Shown here piece after piece: positions 17,611-27,420 of a stretch of DNA of 64,000 nucleotides (positions are counted from its first letter, which is position 1; each line of letters begins with the position of its first letter). Source of the stretch: Pedobacter lusitanus (GTDB taxonomy: Bacteria > Bacteroidota > Bacteroidia > Sphingobacteriales > Sphingobacteriaceae); assembly GCF_040026395.1 (NCBI RefSeq), contig NZ_CP157278.1, forward strand, positions 1,240,001 to 1,304,000, written 5' to 3'. The notes under the pieces were generated by a model. It was not told the DNA's origin. It was given only the letters and a program-made list of their open reading frames with translations, and searched no databases. A program made the translations under genes and the position numbers.

Positions 17611-19509
17611 TTACTGGTTTGGTTGTTTAACAATTTTTGGATTTGCAGATAAAATATCATTGCCAATATTTGAATAATAATTCCCCATCTGGAACATATT
17701 TGCTCCGGTGACTGCTGAAGGCAGTACTTCCTTAAAAAGCCATTTCCCATGATTTGGGTTCCCCGGATTATAGTATCGGTATGGCCATAGCCCGTAAGGC
17801 TGTGTGTTTTTCTTGGTAGCCAGTCCAATATTACTAACCAGTTGTTCTACGGTCATTTTACTTCCATCCCAAACAATATGCGCCAGACGCCATCTTTTCA
17901 TATCAAATAGCGTATGTCCTTCAAAAACAAGCTCCACCCGGCGTTCATGAACAATCTGGTCAAATGTAACTCCCTGTAAAGCTCTGGTTAAGCCCGCCCT
18001 GGCACGAACCTGATTAATGTATCCATCGGCAACACCGCTCATCCCCAACTCAAAAGCTGCTTCAGCGGCATTCAATAAAACCTCTGCATAGCGGTAACGG
18101 ATAAAGGCCACATCACTTTGTCTCCCTCTTCTTCCAGAACCTACCTGCGGATCCAGATATTTCCGAATATAAAAACCTGTTTGTGACCTGAACTCCTGCC
18201 CGTTAACCGGTCCGTCTTTCCCAACTACCTGAACTGCAACATCCGTTCCGGGTAATTTGACCAGATGACTGGCATCGTCACTGGTTAAAATACTGCCATC
18301 AGCCAGCTGATAACCAGCCCAGATATCAACGTTTTTACCCTTAAACTTTCCATCAGGCAACAAGATAGTTCCCGCGAGCCTGGCATCTCTGCCTGCAAAA
18401 GCATCAAGCTGATTGTTATAAAACACGGGATTACCCTGCGCATCCTTTGTAGTGATAGGTGCATAAGTATTGTCGAGCTTTTCAAAAGCCTGTACCAGAT
18501 TTAAAGAAGGATTAAGCCGTCCTGCATCCAGGCCTTCGTCCGAAATAGAAAATGGTTGATTGTTGGTCGTAAAGCCATGTACCTTTGCTGTATTTACTTT
18601 AAAGTCTTCAATAAAAATGGATTCCTGATTCACGCTGCTTTTATCAAGAAAAACTGCTGCAAAGTTTTCTGACAGATCTGGTAAAACTTTGTACAGCTGA
18701 TAAGAACCAGCCTGCCCTCTGATAATCTGCTCTGCTGCTGCAAGTGCTTTCTGGTAATAACCACTGGCCATGCCAGCGGGTATTCCTATCTCAGCACCAG
18801 GCAGGGTAACCTGTGGAGTCCTTAAACCATATCTGGCAATAGATCCCGCATATAGAGCTGCCCTTGTTTCCATAGCCAGTGCAGCTCCTTTTGACGCTCT
18901 TGATTTTTGATTCGCATCTGCAGGCAACAGATCTTTTATAGCTTCAGCCTCGCTGATTACAAAATCATAGATTTCTGATTCTTTGGATCTGGCAACTTGT
19001 AAATTGGATACATTACCTGAATAATCATACTGCATGGGTTCTGTAATCAGAGGTACTCCTCCCATTCGCTTTACCATCTCGAAATAAAAATTAGCTCTGA
19101 GAAAACGTGCTTCTGCAATAAACCTGGTTTTATCTGCTTCAATAAGCTTAGTTGCAACAGTCGCACGTTTTACAAAAAGATTCAGATCGCGGATATAACC
19201 ATAATCCCAGGTTCCCCATTCTCCATAACCCCAGCCTGTCCGCTGAACGATATTATAGCTTCCGTTTTCTGAGGGAAATGCTTCGCTAAAATCAACAAAC
19301 GATCTCCAGCCGTCACCATCCAGACTTGAAAAGTCCTGTTGTCTGTTATATAAATCTCCTAAAACAGAGAGCACGAGAGCCTGATCTGAAAACGCGACTT
19401 CTTCAGGAATGATCTGTTTAGGAGGTACATCTAAAAATTTACTGTCTTTTTTGCAGGCCTCTGTAAATAAAAGGACAGCAAACATTAGTATTATAGCTAT
19501 CTTCTTCAT
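17611..19509 (-). CDS. SusD/RagB-family glycan-binding lipoprotein
   Basis: 632 residues. Lipobox TEAC puts the lipid on Cys19. SusD features include the N-terminal FLDVPPKQIIPEEVAF start, TPR-like helices with FLRANFYFEMVKRMGGVPLI (about 138-160) and the C-terminal region with RYAEVLLNAAEAAFELG and RRVELVFEGHTLFDMKRW. It caps the SusC channel and captures oligosaccharides outside the cell. The gene follows susC by 18 bases and precedes the DUF3823 gene. Ligand identity cannot be read from the sequence. Confidence 0.96.
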   Translation of the reverse strand: MKKIAIILMFAVLLFTEACKKDSKFLDVPPKQIIPEEVAFSDQALVLSVLGDLYNRQQDFSSLDGDGWRSFVDFSEAFPSENGSYNIVQRTGWGYGEWGTWDYGYIRDLNLFVKRATVATKLIEADKTRFIAEARFLRANFYFEMVKRMGGVPLITEPMQYDYSGNVSNLQVARSKESEIYDFVISEAEAIKDLLPADANQKSRASKGAALAMETRAALYAGSIARYGLRTPQVTLPGAEIGIPAGMASGYYQKALAAAEQIIRGQAGSYQLYKVLPDLSENFAAVFLDKSSVNQESIFIEDFKVNTAKVHGFTTNNQPFSISDEGLDAGRLNPSLNLVQAFEKLDNTYAPITTKDAQGNPVFYNNQLDAFAGRDARLAGTILLPDGKFKGKNVDIWAGYQLADGSILTSDDASHLVKLPGTDVAVQVVGKDGPVNGQEFRSQTGFYIRKYLDPQVGSGRRGRQSDVAFIRYRYAEVLLNAAEAAFELGMSGVADGYINQVRARAGLTRALQGVTFDQIVHERRVELVFEGHTLFDMKRWRLAHIVWDGSKMTVEQLVSNIGLATKKNTQPYGLWPYRYYNPGNPNHGKWLFKEVLPSAVTGANMFQMGNYYSNIGNDILSANPKIVKQPNQ

Positions 19510-19527
19510 AATTATATAATGAAAATA

Positions 19528-22500
19528 TTAAAAGGTTAAATTGAGTCCGACGTTAATCACCTTATTCTGTGGAAACTGAAGACCATTGTCATCAGCTATT
19601 TCCGGATCAACGTTATACTGTTTCATATTATCAATAGAGAACAGATTGTATCCGTTTACATAAATCCGAGCCCGCTTAATCTTGATTCTGGACAACATTG
19701 CAGGTGATAAGGTATAGCCAAATTCTATAGTTCTTGCCCGCAGATATCTCACACTATGCAGCCAGAAGGTAGAGTTTGAACCATAGTCACTGTGTCCCGT
19801 CCCAGGATTATAGCGGTTTGCAGGATACTTACCAGGAATCCATGCACTATTCAGATCAAATGGATCAGCCCGGTGCCATCTGTCTTCAAAAATGCTGTTC
19901 AGGTTACCATTGTTCTGAAAGGCCCATCTTGTTTCATAATTCTGAAACCAGGTATAGCCAGCTCCACCAGAAAAATCCGCATGAAAATCAAATGATTTAT
20001 AGCTTGCTCCAAAGCTTAAACCAAAATTAATATTGGGTTGCCTGCCATAACCAAAGCCAATTGGCCGTTGGTCATACTCATCAATTTTCCCGTCTCCATT
20101 CTGATCTTTATAGATCAGGTCACCAGGTAAAAGGCTCCTGTTTCCTTTACCATCAATATTTACCCGGTAATTATTGATCTGTTCCTGAGAAGTAAACTGA
20201 CCGGTAACCTCATAACCCCAGTCTATACTGGTAAACCTGTTTTCTGAAGAGTTACGGTACTGATCCCAGGAATTAAAAAATAAAGGATTATAGGATTGCA
20301 GGTTTTTAGACCGGGTATAGGAGAAATTACCACCAATATTAAAATTTACCTGACCGATTTTGCTGTTATAATTTAAAGAGACCTCCTGTCCGTACTGTGC
20401 ATCACTGTTCACATTCTCATCAGGTAGCCGGTAACCCAGTTCAACAGGGATAATGATATCATTCCTTCCACCCAGCAAACCTGTACGTTTTCTGTAAAAA
20501 TAATCTATAGTCCCGGTCAGCTTATTCCCAAACATACTGAAGTCCGCACCTGCATCAAAAGTCCTGCTCTTCAGCCAGGATATTCTGTTTAAAGGAATTC
20601 CCTTATCTCTGGAAACGATTACAGGATTTCCATCCAGAATTACCGTTCCCTGGTTATAGTTATATCCCGGCAGATAAGCATAAGGGGGCACAATAGACTG
20701 ATTCGGATCATTTGGGTTCCGGTCATCTCCGAGTATACCGTAAGAAGCACGGAATTTCAGATCACTCAGGACTTTCTTTTCTCCTAAAAGCTTTTTCATA
20801 AAGCCTTCTTCTGTAATTCTCCATCCGGCAGAAACGCCGGGAAAATACCCTACCCGTTTATCAGGTGCAAATAAATAAGAGGCATCCCGTCTTGCTGAAG
20901 CTTCCAGATAATACTTATTGTTGTAGTTATAATTTAATCTGGCAATATATCCGATACGCGCTTCGCCATCATCACTGTCATCATATCTGTCTGCAGTTGG
21001 GAAGTAAATTAAAGGTAAGTTATTGGAAATTGGAGAAGAATGTATATAATTCCGCTGGTGTTTCAGGTCAATCCGTTCCGCAACCAGCGTAGCACCCACA
21101 GTATGTTTACCAAAAGTATTGTTATAATTCAGCTGTCCCTGAAACGTAGTGGCAAACTCTTTTTTCTGTTCACGTTCCCTGTATGGATTATTACTACCAC
21201 CGGTAATGTCGTAGGCACCTGTAGCAGGCCTGTAGGTATAGGTATTATAAGTATATTCATGGTTATTGAGCACATAATCTGCCAGATAATAAGAATATAC
21301 ACCCTTAACGACCAGGCCCTTTATCCCTGGAATCTGATATTCTGCATTGAAATTGGTTTGCAGAACCCTCCAGTCGTTACGGTATGTTCCTGAGAGTTTT
21401 TTATTCAAAAAAGCATAGTTGGTTTCGGTATGTCCGATATCATTCAGATAGTCTGGATTATCATTTGCATAAGGACGCTCCAGAGGATTGTTTCGCAATA
21501 CCGCAAGACGGGCCAGCAGATAATCATCCAAACCTGGAACACCAGGATTTTCCCGGCTTTCAATTCTTCCGTTAATATTTACACCAACTTTAAGTCCGTT
21601 TGCTACCGTAGCTGTAATATTAGACTGGATATTGGTTCGTTTAAACTCATATTCTTTCCCTAATACAGAATTCTGATACAGATTAGTAGCAGAAACATAA
21701 TAACTCATTTTATCAGTTCCTCCTGTAAAATTCATGTTAATGGAATTCTGAGGTGCATTATTATTACTTTTCAGGATATAATCCCTCCAATCAAAACTCC
21801 TGTAGGCAGGATCAGTTCCGGCTTTATATTTCTCCAGTTCAGCCGGAGTGATACTGGTGCTCCCATTAGAGTTTAATTCAGCATCTGCTTTATAGCGCAT
21901 ATAATCGTAAGAACTACGCACAACATCAGGAAACCTCGACCAGTTCTGAAAACCCAGGTAAGCATCTATATTTATCCGGCTCTCACCTGCTGTCCCTTTT
22001 TTAGTGGTCACTACGACTACTCCATTGGCTGCGCGAACCCCATAGATAGCAGCAGAAGCATCTTTCAGAACCGAAATACTTTCAATATCGTTAGGTGCGA
22101 TATTGTTAAACTGTGTCTCATCCTGCTGTATTCCATCAATAACATAAAGGGGCCGTCCCATATTACGGATTTGTATACTGGCACTTGCTCCCGGCCTGCC
22201 GTCTGTCATCCGGAAGGTCACTCCGGGAATCTTTCCAGCCAGAGCGGTACTTACTGTAGCTCCTCCATGTACCCGTTCTATATCTTTACTGGTTACAGCT
22301 GAAATAGCTCCGGTAATTGATTCTCTTTTTTGGGTACCGTAACCCGTGACCACAATTTCCTTAAGGTCATTATCATAATCTTTTAGTTTAACAATTAAAT
22401 TAGTTTGCCCGTTTAAGGGAATTTCTGCTGTGACATATCCGATGTAAGCAAATACCAGGACAGCATTCTTATCCGGAACGGTGATCTTAAATTTTCCGTT

Positions 22501-22713
22501 CGTATCAGACATCCCGCCAATTTTTGTATTCTTCACTTTTACCGTGACACCGATCAGCGTTTGTCCTTTATCATCAGTTACTGTTCCGCTTATACTGCCC
22601 GGCTGCGCGATACTGGTTAAGGAGAAAAAAAGAGAAATAAAAAAGATAAAAGCTTTAAGCTGATAATGCTTTAAGTGCACACTTCTGCAATGAGCATGTA
22701 GACTTTTTTCCAT
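19528..22713 (-). CDS. SusC/RagA-family TonB-linked outer-membrane transporter
   Basis: 1061 residues. After a signal sequence (SLFFSLTSIAQ) there is a carboxypeptidase-D regulatory-like domain (SGTVTDDKGQTLIGVTV), the TonB-contact/plug region (LKEIVVTGYGTQKRESITGAIS), the SusC signature near VRAANGVVVVTTKKG and a long 22-strand barrel ending in aromatic F (VGLNLTF). It imports oligosaccharides with SusD. It is the first gene of a six-gene operon (SusC, SusD, DUF3823, GH2, DUF4965, GalM) and faces the sensor kinase gene across 204 bases, the usual arrangement for HTCS-controlled loci. Confidence 0.97.
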   Translation of the reverse strand: MEKSLHAHCRSVHLKHYQLKAFIFFISLFFSLTSIAQPGSISGTVTDDKGQTLIGVTVKVKNTKIGGMSDTNGKFKITVPDKNAVLVFAYIGYVTAEIPLNGQTNLIVKLKDYDNDLKEIVVTGYGTQKRESITGAISAVTSKDIERVHGGATVSTALAGKIPGVTFRMTDGRPGASASIQIRNMGRPLYVIDGIQQDETQFNNIAPNDIESISVLKDASAAIYGVRAANGVVVVTTKKGTAGESRINIDAYLGFQNWSRFPDVVRSSYDYMRYKADAELNSNGSTSITPAELEKYKAGTDPAYRSFDWRDYILKSNNNAPQNSINMNFTGGTDKMSYYVSATNLYQNSVLGKEYEFKRTNIQSNITATVANGLKVGVNINGRIESRENPGVPGLDDYLLARLAVLRNNPLERPYANDNPDYLNDIGHTETNYAFLNKKLSGTYRNDWRVLQTNFNAEYQIPGIKGLVVKGVYSYYLADYVLNNHEYTYNTYTYRPATGAYDITGGSNNPYREREQKKEFATTFQGQLNYNNTFGKHTVGATLVAERIDLKHQRNYIHSSPISNNLPLIYFPTADRYDDSDDGEARIGYIARLNYNYNNKYYLEASARRDASYLFAPDKRVGYFPGVSAGWRITEEGFMKKLLGEKKVLSDLKFRASYGILGDDRNPNDPNQSIVPPYAYLPGYNYNQGTVILDGNPVIVSRDKGIPLNRISWLKSRTFDAGADFSMFGNKLTGTIDYFYRKRTGLLGGRNDIIIPVELGYRLPDENVNSDAQYGQEVSLNYNSKIGQVNFNIGGNFSYTRSKNLQSYNPLFFNSWDQYRNSSENRFTSIDWGYEVTGQFTSQEQINNYRVNIDGKGNRSLLPGDLIYKDQNGDGKIDEYDQRPIGFGYGRQPNINFGLSFGASYKSFDFHADFSGGAGYTWFQNYETRWAFQNNGNLNSIFEDRWHRADPFDLNSAWIPGKYPANRYNPGTGHSDYGSNSTFWLHSVRYLRARTIEFGYTLSPAMLSRIKIKRARIYVNGYNLFSIDNMKQYNVDPEIADDNGLQFPQNKVINVGLNLTF

Positions 22714-22896
22714 AAAGATTTAATATTTGGTTAGGTGTACCGGGATAATCAGGTGGTTCTATCCGGGCACAATCAAATATTGAATTTTTAGCTTTTGGTT
22801 GTTGCACACGTTTGTATCAATAATTCTACATTTTGTCTCTATTTTCTGTTCTGTTCAGCGATGAAGGTTTATCTGCTCCGGGTTTATAATTATTGA

Positions 22897-22904
22897 TATA
22901 TTTG
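22897..22904 (+). promoter_or_regulatory. Putative -7 box of the sensor kinase gene
   Basis: TATATTTG matches TAnnTTTG and lies 13 bases before the proposed TTG start at 22918, leaving a very short leader. No clear -33 box was found. The 204-base gap should also hold the susC promoter and the response regulator's binding site, which I could not identify. Confidence 0.35.
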
Positions 22905-22917
22905 AGATAATGACCCT

Positions 22918-25900
22918 TTGAAATTGAAAATTCTAACCTTATTTCTTTTCTTGCTCTCTGCCACATTCCTGAAGGCACAACCCTATTATTTTAAACATTA
23001 TCAGGTAGAGAACGCCTTATCCAATAATAGTGTGTTTTGCATTACTCAGGATCACAGCGGTTTTATCTGGATGGGAACAAAAGACGGACTTAACAGGTTT
23101 GATGGTTATACTTTCCAGACTTATCGTCATGATCCGGCAAATCAGAAAAGTCTGGGTAATGACAAGATCCATTCCCTGCTTAGTGATCAGCCAGCCAGTC
23201 TGTGGATAGGTACTGATCAGGGATTATATCACTATAATACCCTGAACGATTATTTTACATTGATAAAAGAAACAAAAAACATGGGTGTAGGTGTACTTAC
23301 ACTTGATCATTCAAATAATCTCTGGATGCTTTCTTCAGGTAAAGTATATACTTATAATCTGGTTCAAAAAAGGTTTTCTGCTGTACAGCTTAGTAAGTCA
23401 TTTGTACCAACCTATATCTATTGCCGTTCAAATGGTGAAGTCCTGGTAAGCAGTCCAGATGGTTATCTTGCCAGATACAATCAGACATCCCGGACTTTTG
23501 AGATGCTCAATCTATCCGGTAAAAAGAAGCCTGTAGAAATAGGCTGGATCTCAGCGATCGAAGAAACCAATGATCAGCAGCTGATTATTGGGACTGTCAA
23601 CCAGGGTATCAAAATATTTGATCTTAAAACCAGGGTGCTCAAAGATCTGATTGTAATGAATAGAGACAAAACCCATATTTTTGTCCGGGCGATAAAAAAG
23701 TCTAAGGATCAGGAGTACTGGATCGGCACTGAATCGGGATTGTATATTTATAACCATCAAAGTAAAAATCTTGTCCACCTGCAAAAACGAAACAGTGATC
23801 CCTATTCCTTATCCGATAATGCAATTTATTCCCTTTGCCGTGATACAGAAGGTGGAATGTGGGCAGGAACCTATTTTGGCGGAGTGAATTATTATGCTAC
23901 CGAATCCTCCATCTTTACTAAATACTTCCCAACTCAGCAGGAAAATTCCATTAGCGGAAACGATATCAGGGAAATCTGCAAAGATCAGCGAGGCAATTTA
24001 TGGATCGGAACCGAAGATGCCGGCCTTAACAAATTAGCTCCTGGAAGTGCTCAATTCGTCTCTTACTTTCCAGACGGAAATAAACATACTATCTCACATT
24101 ACAATATCCATGGCCTTCTTGCGGATGGCGACAAACTTTGGATAGGTACTTTTGAACACGGCCTGGATGTAATGGACGTCAATACCGGTTTGATTTTCAA
24201 GCATTTTCACATGCGTAAGGGAAGTTTACTCCGATCGGATTTCATTTTAAGTTTGTATAAAACCAGGGCTGGTGAGATTATTATTGCAACTACATCCGGG
24301 ATTTATACCTACAACCGCAAAAAAGACGACTTCGATCCTGTTCCAGGCTTGCCTTTTCTGTTCTATAATAACCTCAAAGAAGATGCGGATGGAACAATCT
24401 GGGCGGGAAGTTTCAATGACGGACTTTTCAGCTTCAGGCTTGATAGCCCCAGTTATAAGAATTACAGAAATGATAATAAAGACGCTGGTAGTCTACCCAA
24501 TAACACGGTAAACTGTATTTTTCAGGACAGTAAAAAGAACCTGTGGATTACCACAGATGGTGGTGGTTTATCTCTGTTTGATCAAAAAACAGGCAATTTC
24601 AAATCCTTTACAGTAAAAGATGGGATGCCAGCCAATTTTCTTTTTAATATCCTGGAAGATAACCAATACAAATTATGGATTAGCAGTACACGCGGGCTGG
24701 TTTGCTTTGATCCGCTTAAAAGGAACGTTAAAGTTTATACAAAAACTGATGGTCTGCTTACCGATCAGTTCAATTATAGCTCATCTTATAAAGATACGAA
24801 TGGCAGGATGTATTTTGGAAGTGTAAAAGGTCTGATCAGTTTTCTACCGGACCAATTGAATACCACAGTTAAAACTGCTCCCTTATTTTTAACCGGCTTT
24901 AAAATTGACTATACACAAACTCAGTCAAAAAAAGATGCTGTTGTGCTACAGAAATCCATATTATATACAGATAAAATTATCCTGAATAACAATCAGTCTT
25001 CCTTTAATATTGATTTTGCCGCATTGAGCTATTTTTCGCCGGAAAAAACTGAATATGCCTATAAGATAAGCGGCCTTTATAACAATTGGCAATATCTAAA
25101 GACAAACAGAAAAATATACTTCACCAAACTCTCCCCGGGTGAATATATATTTGAAGCTAAAGCTATGATCCAGGGCAGTAAAGAATGGAGTAAAAATAAC
25201 ATCAGGCTGGTTATTGTAGTGCTCCCTCCGTTTTGGAAAAGCCCCATGGCCTGGTTATTATATACGTTTTTATTTATAGGTTTAACTACACTGCTAATCA
25301 GACTGTATCACAAAAGAATCCAGCAGAAAAATAACCGGCGCATGGAAATCTTTGAACATGAGAAAGAAAAGGAGATCTATCAGGCAAAAATCGGATTCTT
25401 TACGAATGTAGCTCATGAAATCAGGACGCCGCTTACCCTGATTAAGGGACCAATGGAGAAAATGATCAGATCTGCAGGAGAAGTTCCTGCATTTGAAAAG
25501 AATCTTAAAATTATGGATCGCAATACGGAGCGCTTGCTCAATCTGACTAATCAACTTCTGGATTTCAGAAAAACAGAGATCAACGGTTTTTCTTTAAATT
25601 TTGTCAAATCAAATATATCTGAGATCCTTCACGATGTAAATTTGCAATTCCTGCTTGCTGCCGAGCAGAAAGAGATCCGATACGAAACTATTTTACCAGC
25701 AGTACCACTTTATGCCTATATAGACCTGGAGGCATTTTATAAAATAATGAGTAATCTGGTGGATAACGCCATCAAGTATGGAAAACAGACTGTAAAAGTA
25801 ATACTTACGGTAAATGAGCAGCAGGATCAGTTCAGAATACAAATTCTAAACGATGGAAATAAAATTGCACCAGAACTGAAAGATAAGATTTTTGAACCCT

Positions 25901-26094
25901 TTTTCAGGGTAAAAGAGACCGAAATGAAGCAGGGAACAGGTATTGGCCTTTCCATTGCAAAATCACTTACCGAACTACATAAAGGCTCCCTTAAACTGGA
26001 AGAAAGTGATACTGATAACAATATACTGCTTGCTGTGTTCCCTATTCATCAAATGATAGAATTCAATTTAAAAGGAAAATGGAAAAAGATTTAA
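22918..26094 (+). CDS. Two-component sensor kinase with reg_prop beta-propeller (HTCS-type, receiver missing)
   Basis: 1058 residues from a TTG start that begins a good signal peptide (MKLKILTLFLFLLSATFLKA). Residues about 20-660 are a double beta-propeller of reg_prop repeats (SGFIWMGTKDGLNRFDG, GNLWIGTEDAGLNKL), then a Y_Y_Y domain (about 685-770), one membrane helix (about 777-797), a HisKA dimerisation domain with phospho-His833 in AHEIRTPLTLIKG, and a HATPase with NLVDNAIKYGK and GTGIGLSIAK. This senses an oligosaccharide in the periplasm. Unlike classical one-piece HTCS, the receiver and AraC domains are in the next gene, which overlaps by 16 bases. Confidence 0.94.
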   Translation: MKLKILTLFLFLLSATFLKAQPYYFKHYQVENALSNNSVFCITQDHSGFIWMGTKDGLNRFDGYTFQTYRHDPANQKSLGNDKIHSLLSDQPASLWIGTDQGLYHYNTLNDYFTLIKETKNMGVGVLTLDHSNNLWMLSSGKVYTYNLVQKRFSAVQLSKSFVPTYIYCRSNGEVLVSSPDGYLARYNQTSRTFEMLNLSGKKKPVEIGWISAIEETNDQQLIIGTVNQGIKIFDLKTRVLKDLIVMNRDKTHIFVRAIKKSKDQEYWIGTESGLYIYNHQSKNLVHLQKRNSDPYSLSDNAIYSLCRDTEGGMWAGTYFGGVNYYATESSIFTKYFPTQQENSISGNDIREICKDQRGNLWIGTEDAGLNKLAPGSAQFVSYFPDGNKHTISHYNIHGLLADGDKLWIGTFEHGLDVMDVNTGLIFKHFHMRKGSLLRSDFILSLYKTRAGEIIIATTSGIYTYNRKKDDFDPVPGLPFLFYNNLKEDADGTIWAGSFNDGLFSFRLDSPSYKNYRNDNKDAGSLPNNTVNCIFQDSKKNLWITTDGGGLSLFDQKTGNFKSFTVKDGMPANFLFNILEDNQYKLWISSTRGLVCFDPLKRNVKVYTKTDGLLTDQFNYSSSYKDTNGRMYFGSVKGLISFLPDQLNTTVKTAPLFLTGFKIDYTQTQSKKDAVVLQKSILYTDKIILNNNQSSFNIDFAALSYFSPEKTEYAYKISGLYNNWQYLKTNRKIYFTKLSPGEYIFEAKAMIQGSKEWSKNNIRLVIVVLPPFWKSPMAWLLYTFLFIGLTTLLIRLYHKRIQQKNNRRMEIFEHEKEKEIYQAKIGFFTNVAHEIRTPLTLIKGPMEKMIRSAGEVPAFEKNLKIMDRNTERLLNLTNQLLDFRKTEINGFSLNFVKSNISEILHDVNLQFLLAAEQKEIRYETILPAVPLYAYIDLEAFYKIMSNLVDNAIKYGKQTVKVILTVNEQQDQFRIQILNDGNKIAPELKDKIFEPFFRVKETEMKQGTGIGLSIAKSLTELHKGSLKLEESDTDNNILLAVFPIHQMIEFNLKGKWKKI

Positions 26095-26906
26095 ACTTCG
26101 TACCACATACAACAGATGATATCCGGGAGAAACCCGTTATTCTTCTTGTTGATGATCATGAAGAAATTCTCGACTTTATATCAGATGACCTGAGCGAAAA
26201 ATTCAAAGTACTTATCGCATCAGATGGTCTTGAAGGCCTCGCCATTCTGGAGAAAGAAATCGTCCATCTGGTAATCAGCGATGTGATGATGCCCAGAATG
26301 GACGGCTTTGAATTTTGCAGAAGAATAAAATCCGGGATAGAATTCAGTCATATCCCTGTGATCCTCCTTACTGCCAAAAACACTTTACAATCTAAGATTG
26401 AAGGATTAGAACTCGGTGCAGATGTCTACATTGAGAAGCCATTTTCGCCGGAATTCTTACAGGTACAGGCTTCCAGCTTAATTGCCAACCGGAATAAAAT
26501 TAAAGCCTATTTTTCAAGTTCTCCGCTCCTCCATATTAAAAGCCTTGCCTACTCTAAAGCGGATGAGCAATTTTTAAAAAAACTACAGGTCATCATAGAT
26601 CAGACTATCAGTAACCCGCAGTTAGATGTAGAATTACTTACCGATCATATGCATATGAGCAGGCCAACGCTCTACCGGAAAATAAAATCCATTTCAAATC
26701 TATCCCCTAATGAGCTTATCAACCTCGCCAGGTTGAAAAAGGCAGCAGAACTACTCAATGATGGTACTCTTAAAATATACGAGATAGCAGAAATGGTCGG
26801 CTATAGCTCCCAAAATCATTTCGGTAGAATTTTCTCTAAGCAATTTGGAATGACCCCGACCGATTATGCAGCGAGTATGCACGCAAAGCAAAAAAAGAAT
26901 CTATAA
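26079..26906 (+). CDS. Response regulator with AraC-type DNA-binding domain
   Basis: 275 residues. A receiver domain (about 18-135) has the acidic pocket (VDDHEE), phospho-acceptor Asp68 in VISDVMMPRMDGFEF and Lys in IEKPFSPE. The C-terminal 100 residues are an AraC/XylS helix-turn-helix pair (MSRPTLYRKIKSISNLSPNELINLARLKKAAELL; AEMVGYSSQNHFGRIFSKQFGMTPTDY). It starts inside the end of the kinase gene (ATG 26079, kinase stop 26092-26094), so translation is probably coupled. Together they equal one hybrid HTCS and should activate the divergent SusC operon. Confidence 0.95.
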   Translation: MEKDLNFVPHTTDDIREKPVILLVDDHEEILDFISDDLSEKFKVLIASDGLEGLAILEKEIVHLVISDVMMPRMDGFEFCRRIKSGIEFSHIPVILLTAKNTLQSKIEGLELGADVYIEKPFSPEFLQVQASSLIANRNKIKAYFSSSPLLHIKSLAYSKADEQFLKKLQVIIDQTISNPQLDVELLTDHMHMSRPTLYRKIKSISNLSPNELINLARLKKAAELLNDGTLKIYEIAEMVGYSSQNHFGRIFSKQFGMTPTDYAASMHAKQKKNL

Positions 26907-26913
26907 GCGCAAC

Positions 26914-27399
26914 TCAGCTTCGCCATTTAAAAGATTGTTGATCTATAGCCCGCATTGTACATAAAACACCATTGAGATGATCATATTCGTGCTGTAAAAG
27001 TTCAGATAAGTCATTATGTACCAGCCATTCCTGAGGCTGCCAATGCTCATCCAGGTATTTAACTTTGATCTGGCTGTGTCTTTTTACTCTGACCAGTAGA
27101 TTAGGGAAACTCATACAGTCATCCCACAATTCAAACTCATCCTCACTCTGCTCACTAATTTCAGGGTTGATTATGATTACCGGCCGGTCAATGTTCAGAT
27201 AGATCAATCTTTTCATAATACCTAATTGTGGTGCGGCTATACCTCTTCCAAAGTTGTATTTATGTCTGATCTCTTCCATAACATTGTGCATATCTGCTAC
27301 CCACTCCTGAACCAATGGAAGTTCGGTTTCTGATACCGGCGCGGAAACTTCATATAACCGCGGATCCCCCAGCAGCAGTAAATCCTTTAATGTTTTCAT
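26914..27399 (-). CDS. Peptide deformylase-like protein
   Basis: 161 residues. The three deformylase motifs are present but drifted: GRGIAAPQ (51-58, for GxGxAAxQ), DDCMS (93-97, for EGCLS, with metal ligand Cys95) and LLQHEYDHLNG (metal ligands His137 and His141, catalytic Glu138). It removes formyl from peptide N-termini in a metal-dependent way. The changes in the second motif and short length suggest a secondary deformylase rather than the housekeeping copy. It sits 21 bases downstream of the diaminopropionate ammonia-lyase gene on the same strand and ends 7 bases from the convergent response regulator. Confidence 0.85.
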   Translation of the reverse strand: MKTLKDLLLLGDPRLYEVSAPVSETELPLVQEWVADMHNVMEEIRHKYNFGRGIAAPQLGIMKRLIYLNIDRPVIIINPEISEQSEDEFELWDDCMSFPNLLVRVKRHSQIKVKYLDEHWQPQEWLVHNDLSELLQHEYDHLNGVLCTMRAIDQQSFKWRS

Positions 27400-27420
27400 C
27401 TCTTTTCTATAATTTAAATA

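Noticed and set aside
17589..17828. N-terminal extension of the DUF3823 frame by 80 residues
   Set aside because: It lies within the SusD coding sequence, and the lipoprotein signal only begins at 17588.
26079..26094. Programmed frameshift joining sensor kinase and response regulator
   Set aside because: No clear slippery heptamer; a proper ATG preceded by an AAAGGAAA stretch explains a separate gene.
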